NCBI GenBank assembly: GCA_022710245.1
Contig: JAKLHH010000531.1
Span: 1-5,894, forward strand
DNA from: Myxococcota bacterium
GTDB lineage: Bacteria; Myxococcota; Polyangia; GCA-2747355; JAKLHH01
Direction of reading: 5' to 3'
DNA: 5,894 nt
Position numbers and translations under genes: made by a program. Positions 1 through 5,803 of this stretch are shown here, piece by piece (the stretch's first letter is position 1; every line of letters starts with the position of its first letter). Under the pieces are notes generated by a model. The model searched no databases. It saw only the letters and a program-made list of their open reading frames with translations, and was not told the DNA's origin.

Positions 1-997
1 ATGCCGGCGAGAGGACGCCCTCGCCGCCCGCGTGGATCAACCTGGCGAAGGCCGCCAGATCGCGAGCGCTGCTGTAGAGCCCGTTCGAGCCCTCGTCGCA
101 GGCCGTGCTGATGTCGGCGCCGGGCTCCATCACCTGGCCGTAGCCGTGTCCGAGGGCGTGGTCGCGATCTCGCGCCTCGCCGGGGTCGAGCGTCGAGCTG
201 GTCATCCCCGCCGGCACCAGGATCCGCTGCTTCATCTCGGCGGCGAAGCGACGCCCGCTGGCCCTCGCCACCATCAGCGCGGCGAGGTCGAACCCGGCGT
301 TGGAGTAGCTCCAGACCTTCCCCGGCTGGCACCAGATGGGCCAGGTGACCGTCTGGAAGAGCTGCTCGGCGCAGCTCGCCGCGCTCCAGTCGGAGATCGC
401 CCCCTCGACGCTGGCCCAGGCCGGGTAGCCGAGACCGGAGGTGTGCGTGAGGAGGTGGTGGATGGTGATTCCGCCGGCCAGGGCCGGGTCGGTGCTGGCG
501 AGCCCGGGCAGGTGCGCGGTCACCGGATCCGCGGTGGACAGGAGCTGGCCCTCGGCCAGCGCGAGGACCGTCGCGGCGGTGAACATCTTGGTGACCGACG
601 CCAGCGAGAAGAGGGTGTCGGGCGTGACAGCGTCCCTGCCGTCCCGCTCCTTCACGCCCAGCCCTCGCAGCAGGGGCTGCTTGCCGCCGAGCACGACCGC
701 CAGCGAGGCGCCAGGCACACCCGTCGCCTTGAGCTGCGCGTCGGCGAAGGTCACGAGCTCCTCGAAGAGCGCCTTCTCAGCCGCGGTGGGCTCGAGGAGC
801 GCCGGGGCGCGTGCCGCGTCCCACCGCATCTGCGCGCCCGCGTCCGGCGCGGGGACCTGTGCCTCCGTAGCAGGCGGGGCTCCGGCTGGCGCTGCCGAGT
901 CGCCGCAGGCCCCCAGCAGCAGCACGCCCGCCGCTGCAAGGACTCGCCAGTACCGGATGGTCGCTGCCCGGAGCTTCGCGCCTTCGCCTGGGTTCAT
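1..997 (-). CDS. Beta-lactamase-family serine hydrolase, lipoprotein (3' end cut by window edge)
   Basis: Translating the minus strand from the ATG at 997 gives 332 uninterrupted residues that run off the left edge. The N-terminus looks like a lipoprotein signal: basic residues to R18, a hydrophobic stretch LAAAGVLLLGAC, and a lipobox LGAC with Cys31. An Ala/Pro-rich linker (about 33-70) follows. The serine beta-lactamase/penicillin-binding fold then shows motif 1 SVTK (nucleophile S134, K137), the family block LLTHTSGL (182-189), motif 2 YSN (Y231, N233) and a late GLYSSARDLAAF block. The third motif (KTG or HxG-like) should lie beyond the edge. These are hallmarks of Pfam Beta-lactamase (PF00144, class C-like), which includes esterases, D-aminopeptidases and cell-wall peptidases as well as lactamases. 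The substrate cannot be told from sequence. Lipidation implies attachment to the envelope. Shine-Dalgarno GAGGAGG fixes the start. C209 and C223 could form a disulfide (inference). Confidence 0.93.
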   Translation of the reverse strand, partial: MNPGEGAKLRAATIRYWRVLAAAGVLLLGACGDSAAPAGAPPATEAQVPAPDAGAQMRWDAARAPALLEPTAAEKALFEELVTFADAQLKATGVPGASLAVVLGGKQPLLRGLGVKERDGRDAVTPDTLFSLASVTKMFTAATVLALAEGQLLSTADPVTAHLPGLASTDPALAGGITIHHLLTHTSGLGYPAWASVEGAISDWSAASCAEQLFQTVTWPIWCQPGKVWSYSNAGFDLAALMVARASGRRFAAEMKQRILVPAGMTSSTLDPGEARDRDHALGHGYGQVMEPGADISTACDEGSNGLYSSARDLAAFARLIHAGGEGVLSPA

Positions 998-1004
998 CGA
1001 GAAT

Positions 1005-1011
1005 CCTCCTC
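1005..1011 (-). promoter_or_regulatory. Shine-Dalgarno of the lipoprotein hydrolase
   Basis: On the minus strand GAGGAGG lies 7 nt before the ATG at 997. It is a near-perfect anti-16S match at ideal spacing, which supports that ATG as the start. Confidence 0.85.
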
Positions 1012-1028
1012 GAATCCGGGCCGTGGGG

Positions 1029-1044
1029 TGCGAGGTGCGTGCCA
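1029..1044 (-). promoter_or_regulatory. Sigma-54 (-24/-12) promoter for the lipoprotein hydrolase
   Basis: The minus strand reads TGGCACGCACCTCGCA, preceded by C. Against the established RpoN consensus (YTGGCACG, N4, TTGCW) the whole -24 block matches, the invariant GG and GC are separated by exactly 10 nt, and the -12 block differs at one base (TCGCA). Transcription would start about 12 nt past the GC, near 1018. That leaves a leader of about 20 nt that contains the Shine-Dalgarno at 1011-1005 and leads to the ATG at 997. The agreement of consensus, orientation and spacing is the main support. Sigma-54 promoters need an enhancer-binding activator; none is in view and its binding site is not identified. 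Confidence 0.62.
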
Positions 1045-1186
1045 GGTCAGCAGGCCGAGAAGATTGGCATTCGAGTGCGTAGGACGTGGTGGAGCGGTCC
1101 TCACCTGGGTGGGGGAGCCCCATACATGGTCCTTCATTGACCTACGCCGCGGGGCGCTCGATTGCTGGGCGTCCTCCGCTCCTCCT

Positions 1187-1195
1187 TGTTACACT
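1187..1195 (+). promoter_or_regulatory. Extended -10 promoter element before the kinase
   Basis: TGTTACACT fits the extended -10 form TGnTAnnnT. No good -35 is seen at 16-18 nt upstream; TTGACC at 1137-1142 is too far away to pair with it. Initiation 6-8 nt downstream would fall at about 1202-1204, only 2-4 nt before the GTG at 1206. This is a short match in a GC-rich region and could be coincidence. Confidence 0.4.
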
Positions 1196-1205
1196 CGCCG
1201 CTGTC

Positions 1206-4200
1206 GTGACAGCTGCGCCCACGGTTCTCGCATCATCCCGTTTCGTGCTGGAGGCAGAGCTGGGCTCTGGCGGGTTCGGGGTGGTCTACCAGGCCCTCGA
1301 TCGGGTGCGGGGCCAGCGTGTGGCGCTGAAGGTGCTCCAGCGGCTCGGGGCGACGGAGCTCTACCGCTTCAAGCAGGAGTTCCGGTCCCTCGCCGATCTG
1401 GCTCACCCGAACCTCGTCTCGCTGCACGAGCTCTTCTGCGAGGACGGCCGGTGGTTCTTCACGATGGAGCTCCTGCAGGGCGAGAGCTTCCTCGACCACG
1501 TTCGCCGGGACTGCGCCAGCGGTGAGCCCCTCGCTGGTCCCCCCTCGTCGGCCGAGGAGGCCACGCTCCCCGCCGGCGACGTCACGCTGCCGCTCGAGGG
1601 CAACGAGGAGAGCTCGCGGCGCTCGGTGCGCAGGGGAGGGCGGCTCGATCTGCGGCGCCTGCGCGGCGCGCTCGCCCAGCTCGTGGAGGGCGTCGCCGCG
1701 CTCCACGGCGCGGGCAAGCTGCACCGCGACCTGAAGCCGGCCAACGTGATGGTGACCGCCGAGGGCCGCCTGGTGCTGCTCGACTTCGGCCTGGTCAGCG
1801 AGCTCAGCCACGACTCCACCGACTCGCTGATCTGCGGCACGCCCCACTACATGTCTCCGGAGATGGCCGGCGGCCGCGCGCTGGGCGAGGCCGCGGACTG
1901 GTACAGCGTCGGGGTGATGCTCTTCGAGGCGCTGACCGGCGCGCTCCCGCACTCCGGCAGCGCGCTCGACGTCATGGGCCGCAAGCAGGTCGAGGATCCG
2001 CCCGCGCCGGTCGATCTCGACCCTGCCGTCCCTGCCGACCTGAGCGAGCTCTGCCTGGCGCTGCTCGCGCGCGAGCCCACTCGGCGCCCGTCGACGGCGG
2101 CGCTGCTCGAGGCCCTCGCCCCCGAGGAGAGCCCGTCAGCGCGTCGAGCCGCCGCGGTCCAGCCCGTCCCGCTCCACGGCCGGGCGCGGGAGCAGGAGCT
2201 GCTGCTCGGGGCCGCCGCGCGGGTGGAGCGTGGGCAGACCGTGCTGATGCACGTCTTCGGCCCCTCGGGCGTCGGCAAATCCACGCTGGTCCAGCACGTG
2301 GTGGAGCAGCTGCGTCGCGGGGCGCCCGGGCGGCGGCCCTTCGTCGCCCTGGTCGGGCGGTGCTACGAGCAGGAGTCCGTCCCCTTCGAGGCGCTCGACA
2401 GCCTCGTCGACGCGCTCTGCGATCACCTGCGCGAGCTGGGCCCCGAGCCGGTCGCGAGGCTGCTGCCGCGGCACCTCTCGCTCCTCTGCCGCCTCTTTCC
2501 GGTGCTCAGCCGCGCGTCGGTAGTGCAGGCCGCGCTCGCTCCCGCGCCCTCGCCGGAGCTGCCGCCCGCGGAGCAGCGTCGCCGGGGCGTCCTCGCGCTC
2601 CGCGAGCTCCTGGCCAGGCTCGGCGAGCGAGCGCCCCTGGCGCTCATCCTCGACGACGCACAGTGGGGCGACGAGGACAGCGCCGAGGTCTTCGACCACC
2701 TCCTGCGGCCGCCAGATCCCCCGCGGCTGCTGCTGGTGGCCTGCCACCGGGGCGAGGCCGCCTCCGCGAGCGCGTCGTTCGTCGAGCGGCTGCGCGCGAT
2801 CCCCACGGGCGAACCGGAGTCTGCGCGCGTGGAGCTGCCGCTGGCCGAGCTGGACCTCGAGGCCTCGCGGGCGCTGGCGCGGACGCTGCTCGGCTCCCGG
2901 AGCACCGCGACGCTGGCCGCGGAGGTGGCGCGCGAGGGGCGCGGCAACCCCTTCCTGATCACCACGCTCGCGCGGCACCTGGAGGAGAGCGCGCCCGCGG
3001 AGCACGATGTGCTCGGCGAGGTCTCCCTCGAGGACGCGCTCCGGACCCGCCTGGCCAGGCTGCCCGAGGCTGCCCGGCTGCTGCTGGAGCTCGTCTGCCT
3101 GGCCGGTGTACCTGTCGAGGAGCGGGTCGTTGCTCGCGCCGCCCGTCGTGACGACCAGGGCACCCTCAAGCTGCTCCGCGCCGCGCACCTCGTGCGCTCG
3201 CTCGAGGGCGAGCGGTCGGAGGCGCTGGTGCCCTACCACGACCGCGTCCGCGAGACGGTGCTCGGCTTCGTGGAGCCCGCGCGACGACCGGCGCTGCACG
3301 CGGCGCTCGCCGCGGCGCTGGAGGACAGCGGCGCCGATCCCGATCTCCTCGCGACGCACCTCGAGCGGGCGGGCGAGCCGATGCGGGCGGCGCGGTACGC
3401 CCGGCTCGCCGCGACCCGCGCCCGGCAGGCGCTCGCCTTCGATCGCGCGGCCGCCCTGCTGCGGCGGGCGATGACCCTGCAGGCGTCCGCGCCCGTCGAG
3501 GACGTGCGCGCCTGGCAGATCGAGCTCGCCGACACGCTGGTCGAGGGCCAGCGTGGCGCCGAGGCGGCGCCGCTCTACCTGGCGGCGGCCGAGGGCGCCG
3601 CCCTGGAGCAGAGCCTCGAGCTCCGCCGACGCGCGGCCGAGCAGTGGCTCAAGTCGGGCCACGTGGAGCAGGGCAGGCCCGTGCTGGAGGAGGTGCTGGC
3701 CGCCCACGGCCTCGCGCTCTCCCGGAGCCCGCGCCGCGCGCTCCTCTCGCTCCTCCGGCGGCGCGCGCGGCTGCGGCTCCGCGGCCTCGGCGTGACCACG
3801 AAGGCTCGCGTCCCGGGGGGGGAGGACCTGGCCTGCCTGGACCTCTCCTGGACCGGGTGGATCGGGCTCTGTATGCACGACTTCGTCCAGGCCGCAGAGC
3901 TGCACACGCGCGGCCTGCTCCGCGCGCTCGAGGTCGGCGAGCCAGCCCGCCTCGCTCGCTCCCTGGCGATGGAGGCGGTGATCATCGCCACCGCCGGCGA
4001 GCACACGCTCCCCCGGTCGACGCCGGTCCTCGAGCGAGCCCGCGCGCTCGGCGCGCAGGTCGGCAGCGATCACGTCCTCGGGCTGGTCGAGCTGGCGACG
4101 GGCGTCTGCGCCTATGCGCAGGGCCAGATGCACCTCATCCACGACGCCTGTGTCCGCGCCGGCCAGCTCCTCGGCAGCCTCCCCGGCGCCTACTGGGAGC

Positions 4201-4982
4201 AGGGGATGGCCAACCTCTACGCGGTCGAGGGGCTGGTCCACACGGGCCGCATGGCCGATCTGCAGCGACAGCTCGCCGGCCGCATCGCCGAGGCAGAAGA
4301 CCGCGGCGACCTCTTCGCCGCGCTCGGCATGCGCGTGCAGGGACACCTCGCGCACCTCGCCGCCGACGACGCCACGCTCGCGCTGGAGGCGGTCCGGCGA
4401 GGCATGGCGACCTACTCCGCGCAGACGGTGCGCCTGCCTCACTACTGGGAGTTCTACGCGCTGGGCCAGATCCAGCTCTACTGCGGCGAGGGACGCGCGG
4501 CGCTCGAGGAGATCGATCGTCGCTGGGGGCCGCTGAAGCGGGCGCTGCTGCTCCGGCTCCAGGTCGCGCGCATCGGTGCCCGCTACCTCCGGGGCCGGGC
4601 CGCGCTCGCCGCGGCGGGCGAGGAGCGCGACCGCCGCCGCGCCGCCGACCTCCTCCGCGTCGCGGCCCGCGAGTCCCGCCTCCTGCTCAAGGAGCGGTCC
4701 ACCATGGGCAGGGCCAAGGGCCGCCTGGTCGAGGCCGGCGTCGCGCTGGCGGAGGGAGACGCCGCGGCCGCCCGCGCGATCCTGACCCACGCCGCGGAGG
4801 GGTTCGAGCGCCTGCAGATGAGCCACTACGCGCTGGCGGCGAGGCGGCGGCTCGCCGAGCTGACGCCAGGGCCCGAGGGGCGCGAGGCGCTGGCGCGGGT
4901 CGACGCGACGATGCGCGAGCGCGCCGTCCGCGACCCGGCCCGCTGGACGGCCATGCTCGCGCCGGGCCCCTACCCGGGCTGA
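1206..4982 (+). CDS. Ser/Thr protein kinase fused to AAA/STAND ATPase and helical-repeat domain
   Basis: This is a 1258-residue cytoplasmic signalling protein. Residues 13-305 form a Hanks-type kinase: glycine loop GSGGFGVVY (21-28), K42 in VALK, likely alpha-C E58, HRDLKPAN (173-180, catalytic D175), DFG (193-195) and GTPHYMSPE (211-219). All catalytic residues are present, and it is an RD kinase. A low-complexity insert of about 44 residues (103-146) separates the hinge from helix E. Residues about 323-590 form an AAA_16/STAND-like ATPase with Walker A GPSGVGKST (K358), Walker B LILDDAQWGD (D483, D484) and GNPF (580-583). A likely winged-helix segment (about 600-700, with YHDR at 677-680) and more than 500 Ala/Leu-rich helical residues resembling TPRs follow. 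The architecture resembles PknK-like kinases, which are expanded in myxobacteria. The kinase presumably phosphorylates partners recruited by the repeats, with the ATPase acting as a switch (inference). The frame is open upstream to a GTG at 1086, but neither start has a usable ribosome binding site. The 1206 start leaves 12 residues before the kinase fold and sits just after the -10 element. The alternative N-terminus would add a hydrophobic stretch, which is unlikely for a cytoplasmic kinase. Confidence 0.93.
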   Translation: MTAAPTVLASSRFVLEAELGSGGFGVVYQALDRVRGQRVALKVLQRLGATELYRFKQEFRSLADLAHPNLVSLHELFCEDGRWFFTMELLQGESFLDHVRRDCASGEPLAGPPSSAEEATLPAGDVTLPLEGNEESSRRSVRRGGRLDLRRLRGALAQLVEGVAALHGAGKLHRDLKPANVMVTAEGRLVLLDFGLVSELSHDSTDSLICGTPHYMSPEMAGGRALGEAADWYSVGVMLFEALTGALPHSGSALDVMGRKQVEDPPAPVDLDPAVPADLSELCLALLAREPTRRPSTAALLEALAPEESPSARRAAAVQPVPLHGRAREQELLLGAAARVERGQTVLMHVFGPSGVGKSTLVQHVVEQLRRGAPGRRPFVALVGRCYEQESVPFEALDSLVDALCDHLRELGPEPVARLLPRHLSLLCRLFPVLSRASVVQAALAPAPSPELPPAEQRRRGVLALRELLARLGERAPLALILDDAQWGDEDSAEVFDHLLRPPDPPRLLLVACHRGEAASASASFVERLRAIPTGEPESARVELPLAELDLEASRALARTLLGSRSTATLAAEVAREGRGNPFLITTLARHLEESAPAEHDVLGEVSLEDALRTRLARLPEAARLLLELVCLAGVPVEERVVARAARRDDQGTLKLLRAAHLVRSLEGERSEALVPYHDRVRETVLGFVEPARRPALHAALAAALEDSGADPDLLATHLERAGEPMRAARYARLAATRARQALAFDRAAALLRRAMTLQASAPVEDVRAWQIELADTLVEGQRGAEAAPLYLAAAEGAALEQSLELRRRAAEQWLKSGHVEQGRPVLEEVLAAHGLALSRSPRRALLSLLRRRARLRLRGLGVTTKARVPGGEDLACLDLSWTGWIGLCMHDFVQAAELHTRGLLRALEVGEPARLARSLAMEAVIIATAGEHTLPRSTPVLERARALGAQVGSDHVLGLVELATGVCAYAQGQMHLIHDACVRAGQLLGSLPGAYWEQGMANLYAVEGLVHTGRMADLQRQLAGRIAEAEDRGDLFAALGMRVQGHLAHLAADDATLALEAVRRGMATYSAQTVRLPHYWEFYALGQIQLYCGEGRAALEEIDRRWGPLKRALLLRLQVARIGARYLRGRAALAAAGEERDRRRAADLLRVAARESRLLLKERSTMGRAKGRLVEAGVALAEGDAAAARAILTHAAEGFERLQMSHYALAARRRLAELTPGPEGREALARVDATMRERAVRDPARWTAMLAPGPYPG

Positions 4983-4997
4983 GCGGCGGGGCGTTCA

Positions 4998-5013
4998 CCC
5001 GCCACCTGGCGGG
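4998..5013. terminator. GC hairpin after the kinase stop (possible terminator)
   Basis: CCCGCC, loop ACCT, GGCGGG forms a perfect 6-bp GC stem starting 15 nt after the kinase stop, between convergent genes. No T-run follows on either strand, so it is not a classical intrinsic terminator. It could still slow polymerase or protect the 3' end. Confidence 0.3.
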
Positions 5014-5053
5014 CTGCCACGATCCAGGCCGTCAAGCGCGACGGCGGCGGCGG

Positions 5054-5371
5054 TCATCCCCCGGAGCTCCGCCGCTGCTCGAGCGCCGCCTCGAGCTGGC
5101 CCCTTAGCCCCTCGCTGACGCGCCACACGGTCCCGAGCTCCACCTCGCGCAGCCTCGGCAGCGCCGCCAGGTCGCGCAGCAGGGCGGCGACCCCGACGTC
5201 CGAGATGCCGCCCTGGAACGAGAGCACCTCCAGCCCCGGCCCGACCCCGAGGCGCGGGAGCCGCCAGAGGTCATCCGTGCGGGGCGCGTCCTCGAGACGC
5301 AGCCGGCGTAGCGCCGGGAACCGATCCGCCTCGAGCAGGCGCTCCAAAGCGATGAAGGGCAAATTCGTCAC
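5054..5371 (-). CDS. Short leucine-rich-repeat protein, probable 3' remnant of a longer gene
   Basis: Only a GTG at 5371 can start this 105-residue ORF, because a TGA lies in frame at 5387-5389 and no Shine-Dalgarno precedes the GTG. Residues 18-28 (FPALRRLRLED), 46-55 (GLEVLSFQGG) and 60-80 (GVAALLRDLAALPRLREVELG) follow the spacing of ribonuclease-inhibitor-like leucine-rich repeats, usually protein-binding scaffolds. About three repeats are left, too few for a stable solenoid, and no N-terminal cap is present. Codons from about 5340 downward are GC-rich like the rest of the window, whereas the first ten or so are AT-richer and lie in the low-GC island. That suggests the original 5' part was lost at a junction near 5340. 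Myxobacterial proteins with a small N-terminal domain followed by such repeats are common, and this could be the tail of one (inference). It converges with the kinase gene, leaving 71 bp between the stops. Confidence 0.5.
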   Translation of the reverse strand: MTNLPFIALERLLEADRFPALRRLRLEDAPRTDDLWRLPRLGVGPGLEVLSFQGGISDVGVAALLRDLAALPRLREVELGTVWRVSEGLRGQLEAALEQRRSSGG

Positions 5372-5399
5372 GCGAGCGTGGCAGCCTCAGGGGCACTGT

Positions 5400-5456
5400 G
5401 TTAGGGTTCGGTGCTCGTGTAACAAGAGCAGCCCAGCTTCCGGTATCTGCCCTAAC
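5400..5456. repeat. Inverted repeat GTTAGGG/CCCTAAC enclosing a second hairpin
   Basis: GTTAGGG at 5400-5406 and CCCTAAC at 5450-5456 are perfect 7-bp complements, extendable by two G-U pairs on the outside in the plus-strand RNA. Inside them TGCTC (5412-5416) pairs with GAGCA (5426-5430) around a 9-nt loop. On the plus strand the outer stem is followed by GTTTTCT, loosely like a terminator, but the large unpaired interior makes a simple intrinsic terminator unlikely. Confidence 0.45.
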
Positions 5457-5582
5457 GTTTTCTGTGAATACCGAAAGGGCGCTCGCTGATTTCACAACAC
5501 CAGCCAGGCTGCTGGCCTTGCCATTGGGCGCGGAGGAGCCGCAGATGCCTCGAATCTCCTGGCGTTTGAAGCCGCGCATGTC

Positions 5583-5598
5583 GGGTCCGCCCCTTGCA
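5583..5598 (+). promoter_or_regulatory. Possible sigma-54 promoter for the small membrane protein
   Basis: The plus strand reads GGGTCCGCCCCTTGCA. The -12 block TTGCA is perfect and the invariant GG and GC are exactly 10 nt apart, but the -24 block (GGGTCCG against TGGCACG) has three mismatches. Predicted initiation near 5609 would leave a leader of about 17 nt containing the GGAGG at 5616-5620. The match is weaker than at 1029-1044. The shared geometry relative to the start codon is what makes it worth listing. Confidence 0.33.
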
Positions 5599-5615
5599 CT
5601 GTCGCGATCTGCCTC

Positions 5616-5620
5616 GGAGG
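5616..5620 (+). promoter_or_regulatory. Shine-Dalgarno that sets the start of the small membrane protein
   Basis: GGAGG lies 5 nt before the ATG at 5626. A competing in-frame ATG at 5545 also has a good site (GGAGGAG, 5532-5538). Codon bias and the sigma-54-like site favour 5626. Confidence 0.6.
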
Positions 5621-5625
5621 TCACG

Positions 5626-5799
5626 ATGAGCAAGCAGCCCCCATGCCCCGTGTCGAAGATCGAAGCCATCGTGCTGAGCGCCACCGCGCTCGCCGTGCTG
5701 CCGATCGCCTATATGCTGGATCCCGACTCCATGACCGGGGAGGGTGAGGTCACCTGCGCCTGCCACCCGGCGCAGCGCGCCCGCCAGCTTCGTCGCTGA
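5626..5799 (+). CDS. Small single-pass membrane protein of unknown function
   Basis: This is a 57-residue protein I do not recognise. A short N-terminus (MSKQPPCPVSK) leads to one hydrophobic helix at about 12-31 (IEAIVLSATALAVLPIAYML), then an acidic turn (DPDSMTGEGE) and a CACHP motif (C44, C46, H47) before a basic tail ending RQLRR. The Cys-x-Cys-His group could bind a metal or form a disulfide, and the single helix implies anchoring in the inner membrane (inference). Third codon positions are strongly G/C from 5626 onward and much less so in the in-frame extension up to the ATG at 5545, so the shorter form is preferred; the longer alternative would have 84 residues. Its stop lies only 4 bp from the stop of the convergent FGE-like gene. 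Its real coding status rests on codon bias, the ribosome binding site and the clean helix. Confidence 0.62.
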   Translation: MSKQPPCPVSKIEAIVLSATALAVLPIAYMLDPDSMTGEGEVTCACHPAQRARQLRR

Positions 5800-5803
5800 G
5801 GCG

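Larger units (their letters stand above)
5372..5625. other. AT-richer intergenic island with nested inverted repeats, no convincing gene
   Basis: This 254-bp stretch lies between the divergent LRR ORF and the small membrane protein. Its core is only about 55% G+C (66 of 120 at 5401-5520) while coding DNA nearby reaches about 80%. Open frames cross it on both strands, but their third codon positions lack the strong G/C bias of the window's real genes and I recognise no protein in them. It contains the inverted repeats at 5400-5456, 5463-5496 (TGTGAA/TTCACA) and 5500-5515 (CCAGC/GCTGG), and a sigma-54-like site at its right end. It could be a decayed insertion, a structured RNA or a long regulatory region. 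Confidence 0.5.

Noticed and set aside
1047..1062. A plus-strand sigma-54-like sequence for the kinase (TTGGCATTCGAGTGCG)
   Set aside because: The GG and GC are separated by 9 nt instead of the required 10, and the -12 block is poor.
1086..1205. An N-terminal extension of the kinase containing a hydrophobic stretch (PLLLVTLAAVVTAAPTVLA)
   Set aside because: It would place a signal-like segment directly before a cytoplasmic kinase fold and has no ribosome binding site. It overlaps the probable promoter and is best read as non-coding.
32..1525. A 497-residue open frame on the plus strand across the left third
   Set aside because: It lies antisense to the clear beta-lactamase-fold gene and then runs into another frame of the kinase gene. 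Its composition is shadow-like and no domain is seen.
2136..4826. An 896-residue open frame on the minus strand, antisense to the kinase gene
   Set aside because: Its length is explained by the extreme G/C bias at third positions of the kinase gene, which removes stops from the antisense frame. Its translation is low-complexity Arg/Gly/Ala/Glu/Leu with no recognisable domain.
3644..5107. A 487-residue plus-strand frame overlapping the 3' half of the kinase gene
   Set aside because: The product is dominated by Arg, Ala, Gly and Pro, as expected of a shifted frame in GC-rich coding DNA, and the kinase frame is well supported through its stop.
5400..5456. GTTAGGG/CCCTAAC considered as an integron attC site
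   Set aside because: In attC the inner ends read RYYYAAC then GTTRRRY. Here the repeats point the other way (GTT outside, AAC outside) and the seventh base does not fit. No integrase or cassette genes are present.
5271..5684. A 137-residue minus-strand frame across the low-GC island
   Set aside because: No family is recognised, codon bias is weak, and it overlaps both the LRR ORF and the small membrane protein. It is kept only as a possible decayed sequence.
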